64,000 bases of DNA from Chryseobacterium endalhagicum (lineage in GTDB: Bacteria; Bacteroidota; Bacteroidia; Flavobacteriales; Weeksellaceae): assembly GCF_016745235.1 (NCBI RefSeq), contig NZ_JAELVM010000001.1, positions 1,067,856 through 1,131,855 of the forward strand, written 5' to 3'. Below the pieces are notes generated by a model that made no database searches, was not told the DNA's origin, and worked only from the letters and a program-made list of their open reading frames with translations. How positions within the stretch are numbered: position 1 is the first letter of the stretch; each line of letters starts with the position of its first letter. A program made the translations under genes and the position numbers. Shown in pieces: positions 34,716 to 44,054 of the stretch.

Positions 34716-36317
34716 ATGAAAAAACTAAAGTTGTTTTCATTAATAGCATTAAGTTCTACACTTGCATTAACCAGCTGTGGCGGATCAGGGACCAGCAAAG
34801 GAGGCGGTACTAAAAAATTTGTCAGCAAGACGGGTTGGAAACCAAACGAAAAACAAGGTTGGTTTTTTGCAGGAAAGCAACAAAAACAGAAGGGGTGGCC
34901 AGGAATGGTATATGTAGAAGGTGGAACTTTTACAATGGGATTAGTGAAAGATGATGTTATGCATGATTGGAATAACACACCGCGCAGAATGCAGGTAAGT
35001 TCATTCTTTATCGGAGAAACAGAAATTACTAACTACGAATACCGCGAATACCTTACATGGTTGAAGTACGTATTTCCACCAAGTGACCCTAGCTTTAAGG
35101 AGATCTACAACGGCGCACTGCCAGATACTCTTTTATGGGACAACAAACTTGCTAGAAACGATTATAATGAAACTTATCTTCGTTCTCCAGAATTCGATTA
35201 CTACCCGGTAGTAGGGGTTTCCTGGACGCAGGCGAACAGATATTGTGAATGGCTTACAGACAGAGCGAATGAAAAAGCTTTGATGCAGGCCGGAGTTATT
35301 GCTAAAGATTTGTATATCAACGAATCCAATAACCAGGGTGGAACAGCATTCAACATGGATAAATTCAAATCGAATGATCCGGAAATGCAGGGATATATCA
35401 ACGAGAAAAGAATGCAGCAAAAATCTGGTATGAAAACGACCAACCAGAGACTTCTTTCTGCAAACAGAGCTCCAAACTCTTCAATGGTTCAGAAGTTCAG
35501 ACTTCCTACCGAAGTGGAATGGGAATATGCTGCTCTTGGTATGGCTAAAAACAGAGAATACAACCAGTACTTAGGGAAAAAACCTGAAATCGAAAGATTA
35601 AGAGGTACTAAGGGAAGAGATAAAGGAATGTTCCTTGAAAACTTCAAAATGGGAACCGGTGACTATTCAGGAATCTCAGGATGGAAAAATGACGGATCTG
35701 CACAAACTGCAGATGTAAGACAATATCCTTCTAACGATCTTGGAATCTACGGTATGTACGGAAACGTGTCTGAATGGACTGCTGACGTATACAGACCTAT
35801 CATTGATGAAGATTTCAGCGATTTCAACTACTACAGAGGGAATATGCCTCAGGCAGTGGTAAGAAACGGTGACGGAACTTACAAAATGATCGACGAAGGA
35901 AGCATCAAGTATGACACATTAGCTGACGGCAGATTGGTATACAGAGGACTTCCAGGACAGTTTGAAAGAGAAACTATCGCTGACTACAGAAACTACAGAG
36001 ATGGTGACAGACAGTCTTCTTTAGAATATTACAGAGCTTCAGACTCAGCTTCCGCTTATGATATGTACAACTCTCCTAAGAGCAGATTTGTAGTAGATGG
36101 AGGAGGAAAAGTAAAACTTCTGAAAGATACCAAAGACAGAACTTCAGCATTATCTAATGATGTAAGAGTGGTGAAAGGTGGTTCTTGGCAGGATACAGCG
36201 TATTGGTTGGATCCGGGACAAAGAAGATACAAAAACCAGGGGAAAGCTTTCGGATGGATTGGCTTCCGTGTTGCACAGGATGCTAGAGCTAGCGATAAGA
36301 GCAGAACTAGAAGATAA
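34716..36317 (+). CDS. gldJ: Gliding/T9SS lipoprotein GldJ
   Basis: 533 aa from ATG at 34716; the frame is open further up to a TTG at 34626, but the lipoprotein signal MKKLKLFSLIALSSTLALTS, followed by Cys21, begins at this ATG. The mature protein carries an FGE-sulfatase/SUMF1-like domain (MVYVEGGTFTMGLVKDD; the LPTEVEWEYAA block; GMYGNVSEWTADV; GGSWQDTAYW; WIGFRVA), as in GldK and GldJ. GldJ is needed for gliding and stabilises other Gld/T9SS proteins in F. johnsoniae. Without visible gliding genes here, the secretion role is the safe inference. It diverges from porU. Confidence 0.93.
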   Translation: MKKLKLFSLIALSSTLALTSCGGSGTSKGGGTKKFVSKTGWKPNEKQGWFFAGKQQKQKGWPGMVYVEGGTFTMGLVKDDVMHDWNNTPRRMQVSSFFIGETEITNYEYREYLTWLKYVFPPSDPSFKEIYNGALPDTLLWDNKLARNDYNETYLRSPEFDYYPVVGVSWTQANRYCEWLTDRANEKALMQAGVIAKDLYINESNNQGGTAFNMDKFKSNDPEMQGYINEKRMQQKSGMKTTNQRLLSANRAPNSSMVQKFRLPTEVEWEYAALGMAKNREYNQYLGKKPEIERLRGTKGRDKGMFLENFKMGTGDYSGISGWKNDGSAQTADVRQYPSNDLGIYGMYGNVSEWTADVYRPIIDEDFSDFNYYRGNMPQAVVRNGDGTYKMIDEGSIKYDTLADGRLVYRGLPGQFERETIADYRNYRDGDRQSSLEYYRASDSASAYDMYNSPKSRFVVDGGGKVKLLKDTKDRTSALSNDVRVVKGGSWQDTAYWLDPGQRRYKNQGKAFGWIGFRVAQDARASDKSRTRR

Positions 36318-36335
36318 TATTATCAAAATACTTAT

Positions 36336-36368
36336 AAAAAACCTTCCGGATTTCCGGAAGGTTTTTTT
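36336..36368 (+). terminator. Terminator after gldJ
   Basis: ACCTTCCGGA (36341-36350) with TCCGGAAGGT (36353-36362), A-run before and seven T after. It lies 11 bp before murF, so murF must have its own promoter or rely on read-through. Confidence 0.85.
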
Positions 36369-36379
36369 ATTTTTGAAGT

Positions 36380-37651
36380 ATGAATATAGAACAGTTTTAT
36401 CCTTTATTTTTAAAGTCAGATAAAGTAACGATCGACAGCAGAAAAGTAGGCAGGAATGATATTTTCTTTGCCTTTTCCGGTGATAATTTCAATGCGGCAA
36501 CCCTGGCTGAAAAAGCGGCAGATGACGGAGCTTTGGCCGTGATCGTAGAACAGCAGGAATTTGAAAATAAGGAAAAAAATATCTTCTATGTTCCGTCTAC
36601 ACTGGAATTTCTTCAACAGCTTGCCGTTTACCACAGAAATCAGCTGAATATTCCAATCATTGGGCTTACGGGAAGTAACGGGAAAACGACGACCAAAGAA
36701 ATTATCCACGCGGTTCTTTCAGAGAAATTCAATGTGCAGTATACCTACGGGAATTTAAATAACCATATCGGAGTTCCGCTGACGATTCTTTCTATTAAAC
36801 CTGAACATGAAATGGCGGTCATTGAAATGGGAGCGAACCACCAGAAGGAAATAGAACTTTTATGTACCATTTCACAGCCGGATTTCGGGTATATTACTAA
36901 TTTCGGGAAAGCCCATTTGGAAGGTTTTGGTGGATTTGAAGGCGTGATTAAAGGAAAATCCGAGCTTTATGATTATCTGAAAAATCACCAGCGTACCATC
37001 GTAGTGAATGAAAATGATCCTATTCAGAAAGAAAAAACGGAAAATTATACGCCAAAAATTACTTTTGGAAATGAAGATTCGGATTATCAGTTCGGGCTGT
37101 TTTCAGAAGAACATTTTGTAGGACTGGAATTTCAGGGCGAAAAAGCCGTTTCAAAACTGACCGGAGAATATAATTTTACCAATTTATGTGCGGCAGCCAG
37201 TCTTGGTCTTCACTTCGGGATCAGCTTTGAACAGATCAGACATGCCATCGAAAAGTATACGCCGACCAATATGCGTTCGCAGGTTGTAAAAAAAGAGGGG
37301 AGAACACTGGTACTGGATACCTACAACGCTAATCCAAGCTCTATGACTGCTTCGCTGCAAAATTTTGTTACCTTCGGGGGAAGCAAAACCGTTATTATCG
37401 GGGATATGCTTGAGTTGGGTGATGAAAGTGAAAAAGAACATCAGAATATTCTAAAACTCGCCCTGGAACTGGCATTTGACCAGATTATTACGGTAGGAAA
37501 GCACTTTAAAGCTGTTAATCCTTCTGTCTTATCTTTTGAACATACAGCAGAACTGATAGAATACCTTCAAAACAACAAAATACAGTCTGAAAATATCCTG
37601 TTAAAAGGGTCAAGAGGTATTGCTCTTGAAAAATCCATAGAATTGATCTGA
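36380..37651 (+). CDS. murF: UDP-MurNAc-tripeptide:D-Ala-D-Ala ligase
   Basis: A 423-aa cytosolic Mur ligase that adds D-Ala-D-Ala to the peptidoglycan precursor. The N-terminal domain, ATP loop LTGSNGKTTTKEI (about 94-106), EMGANHQKEI (about 152-161) and the C-terminal LDTYNANPSSM (about 312-322) are all in place. The length is slightly below the E. coli enzyme, normal for the phylum. It starts right after the gldJ terminator. Confidence 0.95.
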   Translation: MNIEQFYPLFLKSDKVTIDSRKVGRNDIFFAFSGDNFNAATLAEKAADDGALAVIVEQQEFENKEKNIFYVPSTLEFLQQLAVYHRNQLNIPIIGLTGSNGKTTTKEIIHAVLSEKFNVQYTYGNLNNHIGVPLTILSIKPEHEMAVIEMGANHQKEIELLCTISQPDFGYITNFGKAHLEGFGGFEGVIKGKSELYDYLKNHQRTIVVNENDPIQKEKTENYTPKITFGNEDSDYQFGLFSEEHFVGLEFQGEKAVSKLTGEYNFTNLCAAASLGLHFGISFEQIRHAIEKYTPTNMRSQVVKKEGRTLVLDTYNANPSSMTASLQNFVTFGGSKTVIIGDMLELGDESEKEHQNILKLALELAFDQIITVGKHFKAVNPSVLSFEHTAELIEYLQNNKIQSENILLKGSRGIALEKSIELI

Positions 37652-37746
37652 TAAGAAAAGGATGTCTGAAGACGGGAGAGAGAAATTATTATACGGCTTC
37701 AGGATATAAGCGGGACTGAATATCTTCCAGCCTCCTTCCTCCATCA

Positions 37747-38352
37747 TTATTTAGAATTCCAGAAATCTTTTACAATCAGTTTGATATTCTGGAACGTGCT
37801 TGGGAAAACTTCATCCTCAATCCGGGCGGTGTTTTTCCAGGCTACTTCAGTGATTCCTTCTTCTATCTGCGGTTTTGAAGTGTCTTCACCATCGAAATTC
37901 ATTTCAAACCAATGCGTGCATTTAAGGATCTTTTCACCGTTTCTTTCGATGTAAATATGATAGGTGGTGTTGATGAATTTCACCAATTCCACATCCCTCA
38001 GACCGGTTTCCTCTTCAATTTCCCTTACAGCAGATTCCTCACGGGATTCGCCTTTTTCCATCTTGCCTTTCGGAAGATCCCATTTGCCCAGTCTCTTAAT
38101 GAAAAGAAGCTCACCCTGAGGATTGCTCACAAGACCTCCGGCCGCTTCTATGATCCTGAAAAGCTTTTGAAATTCACTCCAGATCTCGTCAATATTCTCA
38201 CCAAAAACATTCAGTTCTTTCACAGAAGTATTCTCTAAAAGATCCAAAGCGATTTCTAAAGTTGTGAAACTTTCATACCTGAGCTCTTTTTCAAGATTCT
38301 CAGAATGTTTAGACACCAATAATTTTTTTTCGTTCACAAAAACTTTATACAT
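37747..38352 (-). CDS. Nudix hydrolase
   Basis: A 201-aa cytosolic protein. The Nudix box fits the consensus GX5EX7REUXEEXGU exactly at residues 96-118, with metal-binding Glu in REIEEE. The first 70 residues form an added alpha/beta domain of unclear role. The substrate (a nucleoside diphosphate linked to something) is not predictable. It diverges from an SRPBCC gene, with 36 bp between the starts. Confidence 0.93.
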   Translation of the reverse strand: MYKVFVNEKKLLVSKHSENLEKELRYESFTTLEIALDLLENTSVKELNVFGENIDEIWSEFQKLFRIIEAAGGLVSNPQGELLFIKRLGKWDLPKGKMEKGESREESAVREIEEETGLRDVELVKFINTTYHIYIERNGEKILKCTHWFEMNFDGEDTSKPQIEEGITEVAWKNTARIEDEVFPSTFQNIKLIVKDFWNSK

Positions 38353-38388
38353 TTGTAAGAATTAAGAATTTAAATACAAAAATAAAAA

Positions 38389-38778
38389 ATGAATTTAGAA
38401 GGACGAAAAATTATTGTCAATAAATCATCTAAAGAACTGTCTGAAATACTAAAAACGCCTGAAAACTATAAAGATTTTATGCCGGACGGTCTTCAGAAAT
38501 TTGAAACAAGAGATAACGGGTTCAAATTCGGACTTCAGGGAATGCCGGAAATCGCTTTGAAAATAGAAGAGGTGAACGAGCAGAAAGCCGTTTTGAAGTC
38601 GGCAAGTTCAAGTCTTGATTTTTCATTAACCGCTACTCTGAATCCTGTAAGCGAAAACCAAACAGAGGTTCAGATGCTTTTTGACGGAAAATTCAATCCC
38701 TTTATCAAAATGATGGTAGAAAAACCACTTCAGAACTTTATCAATACCTTAACGGATAAGATCGAAGCTTACAAATAA
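38389..38778 (+). CDS. SRPBCC (START-like) ligand-binding protein
   Basis: A 129-aa protein with the START/Bet v1-like pattern: a first strand with KIIVNKSSKELSEIL, helix, PENYKDFMPDGLQKFE, a run of antiparallel strands, and a closing long helix PFIKMMVEKPLQNFINTLTDKI. No signal peptide. It is probably a small hydrophobic-ligand carrier or cyclase-like protein. It shares a 36-bp divergent promoter region with the Nudix gene. Confidence 0.85.
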   Translation: MNLEGRKIIVNKSSKELSEILKTPENYKDFMPDGLQKFETRDNGFKFGLQGMPEIALKIEEVNEQKAVLKSASSSLDFSLTATLNPVSENQTEVQMLFDGKFNPFIKMMVEKPLQNFINTLTDKIEAYK

Positions 38779-38781
38779 TAG

Positions 38782-38808
38782 AAGTCCTGAATTTTCAGGA
38801 CTTTTTTA
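38782..38808 (+). terminator. Terminator after the SRPBCC gene
   Basis: AAGTCCTGA (38782-38790), loop ATTT, TCAGGACTT (38795-38803), followed by a T-run. Confidence 0.85.
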
Positions 38809-38859
38809 TTGCTGTACGGTTACGGGATTATAGAGTTCCGGGATACGGGGTGACTTTGA

Positions 38860-38998
38860 AAGTTGGTTTTGTTGTTGGTGAGTTGCTGTAATTAAGCTAA
38901 TGAGTTATCGTCTGAAATCTGGTGTCTGAGATCTGATATCTAAAACCTCGCTCCCTCATTCACCATTCACTTGCAAAGCAATTCACCATTGACATTAT
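38860..38998. repeat. Composite dispersed repeat copy
   Basis: Same order as the copy at 29060-29350: GTTGCTGTAATTAAGCTAAT, TCGTCTGAAATCTGGTGTCT, then ATTCACCATTCACTTGC and GCAATTCACCATTGACA. Short and single. It borders the anmK stop. No ORF. Confidence 0.75.
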
Positions 38999-39010
38999 CT
39001 CCTTCCGAAA

Positions 39011-40054
39011 TCAGCAGATTAAGCCAGAACTATGGTCCATCGTACTTCCTGTAGCAGAAGCCAGTACATTGATTTCATTATTCATCTTTAGAACACCCAT
39101 GAAACCGAAGATCAGGGCTTCTTTATAATCAATGATTTCCTTTTCCGGAATGATGATCCCTGATTCTGTATTCTCCCTGATTTTTTCGATCAGGAAAGTA
39201 TTGTAGGTGCCTCCGCCGGTGCAGAGAACATTCTGCAAGCTGTATTGATTAATAACATTCGAGATCTGCTGTGCCACATGTTCTGTAAAAGTGGCCATGG
39301 CATCTTCTGTGGATATACTTTCCAGGAGAGGGAAAATAAATTCTGTACACCATTCTATACCTAATGATTTAGGATGAGACTGGCTGTAAAAATCCAAAGC
39401 ATTTAGTCTGGTTAAAAGATCTTCGCTGATATTGCCTTTTCTGGCCAGATCCCCATTTTCATCAAAGCTTTTATTGAATTTTTGAGCGAGTCTGTTCAGA
39501 ACAATATTGAACGGAGCAATGTCAAAAGCGATCCTCTGATTGTTCTTTTTTAATGAAATATTAGAAAATCCTCCAAGATTAAGGCATGCATCATATTCGC
39601 TGAAAAGCAGCTCGTCTCCGATGGGAACCAAAGGAGCACCATTTCCTCCCATCAGGACATCCTGACTTCTGAAATCATAGATTACGGGTAGTCCGGTTTC
39701 TATTCTGATAGCTCTTCCATCTCCAATTTGAAGGGTGAATTTTCTTTGAGGCTGGTGAAAAACCGTGTGGCCATGAGAAGAGATCAGGTCAATATGATCA
39801 AGTTGATGATCACTGATGAACTGCTTAACTTTCTGTCCCAGATAAAAACCGTATTCGGAATGAAGCTCCAGTAATTCTTCAGAAGATAAATGGATAGAAT
39901 GTCTAAGCCTGTTTTCCCAGCTTTCAGAATAAGGAATTGTTTCCGCTTTTAAGATCTCAAAATTCCAGCCGCGCTGCTTTTCAAAAGCGGCAAAGCATAT
40001 ATCCAGACCGTCCAGACTGGTTCCGGACATGAGTCCAATAGCCTGAATCCTCAT
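39011..40054 (-). CDS. anmK: Anhydro-N-acetylmuramic acid kinase
   Basis: 347 aa from the ATG at 40054. The frame is open further to 40138 but that part lies in the lptC gene, and the family start MRIQAIGLMSGTSLDGLD begins at 40054. AnmK hydrolyses and phosphorylates 1,6-anhydroMurNAc in peptidoglycan recycling using ATP. Seen: the phosphate loop GLMSGTSLDG (6-16), HGHT, NLGGFSN and CTGGGTYNTFL blocks. It starts 1 bp after the lptC stop. Confidence 0.95.
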   Translation of the reverse strand: MRIQAIGLMSGTSLDGLDICFAAFEKQRGWNFEILKAETIPYSESWENRLRHSIHLSSEELLELHSEYGFYLGQKVKQFISDHQLDHIDLISSHGHTVFHQPQRKFTLQIGDGRAIRIETGLPVIYDFRSQDVLMGGNGAPLVPIGDELLFSEYDACLNLGGFSNISLKKNNQRIAFDIAPFNIVLNRLAQKFNKSFDENGDLARKGNISEDLLTRLNALDFYSQSHPKSLGIEWCTEFIFPLLESISTEDAMATFTEHVAQQISNVINQYSLQNVLCTGGGTYNTFLIEKIRENTESGIIIPEKEIIDYKEALIFGFMGVLKMNNEINVLASATGSTMDHSSGLIC

Positions 40055-40055
40055 A

Positions 40056-40652
40056 TTATTGTGGTGTTTTCTTTTCTTCCAGTCTTTTTGTACTGAAGTC
40101 TCCCGAGCTGTTGAAGAAAGTATATTCGGAGAAATCATCTTTAGCGGTCATTCCATTGGCGCCTACAAGGGTAGAGCCGTCTTCCATGGTAACGTATACG
40201 GTATCTTTGGTGTAGATCCTCTTTTTCTTCTGATCCCAGTAGATGCTCTGCATGGCAAAACGCTGGCCTTCATTAGTCGTAATCCTTACGTCACCTTTTG
40301 CTTCGTAGAATTTTTTATATTCAAAAATACGGGCATATTTGGCGCTGATCTTACCGGGAACTTTGGGTTTCTTTTTATCATAGAATTCTATGTTGATTCC
40401 TTTTCTTGCAACAATATAAGGACTGTCTATCAGTGTATATTTTTCAATGATTTTAGCCTTTGCTTTTAAGGAAATAAACCCGGAATCACGCTGGATGATA
40501 TTGGCATTATGGATGACCTCCGAAGGAAAGTTCTTGCTTTTGCTCCCTTTATTCTTGGTAAGGTCTTCTTCACAGGATGTCAGTATAAAAAATATAGCAC
40601 AACTAAAAAGGCATGCTATATTTTTATATGATATTTTTTTTGAAAAATTCAT
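40056..40652 (-). CDS. lptC: LPS export protein LptC
   Basis: 198 aa from ATG at 40652, with the N-terminal anchor ending in FILTSC (Cys27, a lipobox) followed by the one-sided beta-jellyroll of the LptA/LptC family (SGFISLKAKAKII, IYWDQKKKRIYTKDTVYV). It carries lipopolysaccharide from the LptBFG transporter toward LptA in the periplasm. The earlier methionine at 40691 falls inside the barrel gene and is not used. It stands between an outer membrane barrel gene (1 bp upstream) and anmK (1 bp downstream), a tight operon. Confidence 0.85.
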   Translation of the reverse strand: MNFSKKISYKNIACLFSCAIFFILTSCEEDLTKNKGSKSKNFPSEVIHNANIIQRDSGFISLKAKAKIIEKYTLIDSPYIVARKGINIEFYDKKKPKVPGKISAKYARIFEYKKFYEAKGDVRITTNEGQRFAMQSIYWDQKKKRIYTKDTVYVTMEDGSTLVGANGMTAKDDFSEYTFFNSSGDFSTKRLEEKKTPQ

Positions 40653-40653
40653 T

Positions 40654-41979
40654 TTAGTTGTAAAGGTTCTTTCTGAACCATCTGTCAGCAAAATTGAAAC
40701 CGACTCTCAGGTTGATGTAGTTCTGGTTGATCAGGTTGTTGTTAAGAGTTCCTCTTTTTCCAACTTCTACACCCAGTTCAAGACCACTCATTCTGGTGAT
40801 GCTGCTTGTTTTGAACGGTAGCATTACTCCTGCAGAGATTCCAAACTTGTTGATGCTGTTTCCGTCTATTTTCAGGTTTCCTCTTTCGTAGAATGCTCCG
40901 TATCGGTAGATCACTCTGGAGAAATAGTTTCTGAAGTTGTTGTAATTCGGCAGGTACCAACCTCCGGCAGAGATTCTGTAGGTATCCTGGAAATCAAATG
41001 ACTTCCCGAAATAAGAAATATCTTCTCCTTTTTTATAGTCAAGCTGGCCGGATAGGAACCAGTGGTTTTCGCTTCCATAACCAACCCCTAACGAGGCTTG
41101 CAGTGGAAGAAGGTTTTTAGAGCTTGTACTTTTTCTTTCTATAACCGTTTCTAAAATCTTGGAGCTTTCAGCAGCATCAGCATATAAATAGGTACTGTTC
41201 ACATAATCAGTCGTCATATTGCTGGTATTTCCAAACGTAGCAGTAGCTCCGATGGTTAATTTTTTGTCAGTACGCGGATTCAGGCTCTGGTAGCTTCCAC
41301 CAAGTGTGAAGTTAAAGTTCTTGATGCTGTTTTTCGTTTCATATCCGTTGATGTATTCAGCATCGGAGATACCGTCAGTACCAAAGGATTTTATTTCGTT
41401 CAGATCATAAAGATTTCCAAAATATAGATTGGCTCTCAAACCTACGGCGAAATTCTGGTCTATTTTGTAAGAAACCGCAGCCTGTGCAGTGTTCAAAGTT
41501 CCACTTCCCTTAAAACGGTTGGTATAATATCCGGTGAATGTTTCAACATTTTCTATCATTTCGTACCTTTTCTCCGTATTTTGAATGTCGTACGTTTTAG
41601 AACTGTAAGGCTGATAGGAAAGTCCCATTTTCACCTTTGGAGATAAAGGAAAAGCCAGTGCAATATTAGAAAGATACGTAGAATGTTTGGTAGACTTCGT
41701 ATCGTTGTAATTTGTTTTGAAGTAATTGTTTTCGTTGGTTGCTTCCAGTCTGATACTTGTAAGCTCGAAATTAGAGTTATTCGCAGGGTTTGCGAAATTG
41801 AAGCTGCTTGTGAAATCACTGATAAAAGCAGTGGAAATACCACCCATGGAGGCAGTTTCAATCGTATTATCATATTTTACATCTCCAATTCCATAAGTTG
41901 CATACGGAGAGTTACTAATACTCTGTGCATTTAGGAAGTATCCAACTGATATGAATGATACCGCAAAGATTTTTTTCAT
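40654..41979 (-). CDS. Outer membrane beta-barrel protein
   Basis: 441 aa with signal peptide (1-18, LNA-QS). The mature part begins with SISNSPYATYGIGDVKYDN, followed by a TASMGGISTAF block and many amphipathic beta strands ending ...RVGFNFADRWF-type with an aromatic near the C-terminus. It resembles the FadL/PorV fold superfamily, but I cannot name the family. Because it leads a coupled operon with lptC and anmK, a role in outer-membrane biogenesis is a reasonable inference only. Confidence 0.75.
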   Translation of the reverse strand: MKKIFAVSFISVGYFLNAQSISNSPYATYGIGDVKYDNTIETASMGGISTAFISDFTSSFNFANPANNSNFELTSIRLEATNENNYFKTNYNDTKSTKHSTYLSNIALAFPLSPKVKMGLSYQPYSSKTYDIQNTEKRYEMIENVETFTGYYTNRFKGSGTLNTAQAAVSYKIDQNFAVGLRANLYFGNLYDLNEIKSFGTDGISDAEYINGYETKNSIKNFNFTLGGSYQSLNPRTDKKLTIGATATFGNTSNMTTDYVNSTYLYADAAESSKILETVIERKSTSSKNLLPLQASLGVGYGSENHWFLSGQLDYKKGEDISYFGKSFDFQDTYRISAGGWYLPNYNNFRNYFSRVIYRYGAFYERGNLKIDGNSINKFGISAGVMLPFKTSSITRMSGLELGVEVGKRGTLNNNLINQNYINLRVGFNFADRWFRKNLYN

Positions 41980-42305
41980 TCTTTATTTTTAAAACAATGC
42001 GCAAATATCTTAAATATTAATGAATTGTAAAAATTATATGTGGTTAAAGTTTGTTAAGGGCCTTTCTTTACACGGAAAATGCAATTTTTCATAAATAAAA
42101 ATATCAATTCTGCTAAATAAAAAAGACCGTTCATTGCAGTTTTTGAACAGTCTTCTTTTAAGGTCGGGAAGCTTGAAGCCCGGAGAGGGAAGTTCAAGAT
42201 GTCGAAAAATAGAAATACTACTTGGTTTTAGTTATTTTTAAATTTACTGTTCAGTAACTTCCAGCCTCCCTCTTCCATTATCCATCCTTTTACTCGTAGC
42301 CTAGT
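41980..42305. other. Intergenic region holding a terminator and an imperfect inverted repeat
   Basis: 326 bp without a gene. It has the promoter side of the barrel operon (41980-42060), the ALDH terminator (42117-42156), and at about 42165-42275 an imperfect inverted repeat GGAAGCTTGAAG...CTTCCAGCCTCCCTCTTCC. That repeat is of the type also found near 18041, 24430, 37723 and 46866. Confidence 0.5.
42117..42156 (-). terminator. Terminator after the aldehyde dehydrogenase gene
   Basis: On the minus strand AAGACTGTTCA pairs with TGAACGGTCTT (11 bp, one G-U) over a 10-nt loop and is followed by six T. It is about 150 bp beyond the stop. Confidence 0.75.
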
Positions 42306-43625
42306 TTATTTCACCTGAAGCACAGATCTGCTGTGGCTGAAATTCTCAAAACTGAATTTTCCGTGGTATTTTCCCATTCCCGAAGTGCCTACACCGCCAA
42401 ACGGTAAATAATGAGAACCTACATGAATAATAGCACTGTTGATTTCCGCATCACCACTCGTTGTACGGTTCAGAACATCATCCGCGAAGGCCTGGCTCTC
42501 CGTGAAAACATATAAAGCCAGCGGTTTTGGTCTGTTGTTGATTTCTTCCAATGCTTCATCAATATCGGTGTAGGTCATAATCGGAAGAATAGGTCCGAAA
42601 ATTTCCTGCTGCATCACCTGATCGTCCCAATTCACATGGTCCATAAGGGTAGCCTCAAAATGACGGGTTTCAAGATCGTAGTTTCCTCCGTAAATCACTT
42701 TTTCAGGGGCTGCTTCCAGATAACCTGCCAGATGTTTGATCTGATTGGCATTGATAATTTTTCCTATTTTGCCCAAAGATCCATCCGGATACGTAGTTTT
42801 TAAATAGGCTTTGAATTTTTCCAGAAATTGATCCTTCACAGATTCATGGATGTAGATGTAATCCGGAGCAACGCAGGTCTGGCCGCAATTGATCCATTTT
42901 CCGTAAGAGATTCTCGCAACGGCCTTATCCAGGTCAGCATCGTGATGAACAATGGTTGGAGATTTTCCTCCAAGCTCCAGGGTTAAAGGAATCAGCTGTT
43001 CCGCGGCTGCTTTCATTACTATTTTTCCAACATTCGGACTTCCGGTAAAGAAAATATAATCGAAAGGAAGACTCAGCAGTAAAGTATTCTCTTCAATAGC
43101 TCCCTGAACCACGGCTACATAAGATTCGTCAAAGGAGTCCTTCACAATATCTTCAAGAACTTTAGCCACATGAGACGTATTTTCCGAAGGTTTGATAATA
43201 GCTGTATTTCCGGCAATCAAAGCGCCGATAAGCGGACTGAAGGTCAATTGAACCGGATAGTTGAAAGGCCCGATAATATAGTTGACTCCATAAGGTTCAT
43301 GGATTATTTTGCTCACAACTTCAGCTCCGGACGGATGCGGCTTAGATTCTACCGGGACTGGTTTTGCCCATTCGTCTATATTTTCCAGAAGATAATCAAG
43401 CTCACTCAGGACAATCTGAATTTCCACATATTCCGCTTCTTTTCTGCTTTTCCCCAAATCAATATCCAGAGCTTCGCAAAGTGCATCGGTATGACCGGAG
43501 AATACATCACGGAATTTTCTTAACTGTGTTTTCCTGAATTCAATGTCTTTCGTCTGATTGGTTTTGAAGAAAGCTTTCTGCTGCTGGAATATTTCTCTTA
43601 TTCCCTGTTCTGTTTCTTTATTCAT
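42306..43625 (-). CDS. Aldehyde dehydrogenase, class 3-like
   Basis: 439 aa, shorter than the usual 480-500 aa and like the ALDH3 type. Seen: the NAD-binding TGSPNVGKIV, the catalytic Glu in TLELGGKSP (about 217), and the catalytic Cys251 in NCGQTCVAP. GPFNYPVQLTFSPL and PFGGVGTSGMGKYHG are standard ALDH blocks. It oxidises an aldehyde to acid with NAD(P). No neighbour indicates the substrate. Confidence 0.93.
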   Translation of the reverse strand: MNKETEQGIREIFQQQKAFFKTNQTKDIEFRKTQLRKFRDVFSGHTDALCEALDIDLGKSRKEAEYVEIQIVLSELDYLLENIDEWAKPVPVESKPHPSGAEVVSKIIHEPYGVNYIIGPFNYPVQLTFSPLIGALIAGNTAIIKPSENTSHVAKVLEDIVKDSFDESYVAVVQGAIEENTLLLSLPFDYIFFTGSPNVGKIVMKAAAEQLIPLTLELGGKSPTIVHHDADLDKAVARISYGKWINCGQTCVAPDYIYIHESVKDQFLEKFKAYLKTTYPDGSLGKIGKIINANQIKHLAGYLEAAPEKVIYGGNYDLETRHFEATLMDHVNWDDQVMQQEIFGPILPIMTYTDIDEALEEINNRPKPLALYVFTESQAFADDVLNRTTSGDAEINSAIIHVGSHYLPFGGVGTSGMGKYHGKFSFENFSHSRSVLQVK

Positions 43626-43779
43626 TATTTATTATTTATTATTTTGTGATTAAAAAGTAAGCTGAAATAGCATCAGTAATTTACTTAAAAATTCCTTCAA
43701 CAAATGTATTGTTAAAAATTATATTGTGTAAAATTTAAATTGAGATTTATTCTAATTGAATGATTGACGGGACCTATTA

Positions 43780-44005
43780 AATGTGTCAATGGTGAATTTT
43801 GCTGTGCAAGTGAATGGTGAATTTTTAGAATCAAGAATCAAGAGCCAGGAATCAAGATTTTAAATATCAGATCTCAGACACCAGATTTCAGACGATAAGT
43901 CATTAACTTAATTACTTGCAACCTGCAACAAACCAACAAGCAACCAGCAACAAAACCAACTTCCAAACTCATTTACTCTCCAAGTCAAAAACCTCTCTAA
44001 CTCTC
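43780..44005. repeat. Composite dispersed repeat copy, inverted
   Basis: Reverse-complement layout of the copies at 29060 and 38860: GTCAATGGTGAATTTTGC, TGTGCAAGTGAATGGTGAAT, then TCAGACACCAGATTTCAGAC, TTAACTTAATTACTTGC and GCAACCTGCAACA. No ORF in the 441-bp gap. The 43626-43780 part is AT-rich and probably carries the ALDH promoter. Confidence 0.75.
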
Positions 44006-44054
44006 AAACCCACAACTTAACATATTTAAGGTTCTGAATTGACATAAGATTTTT

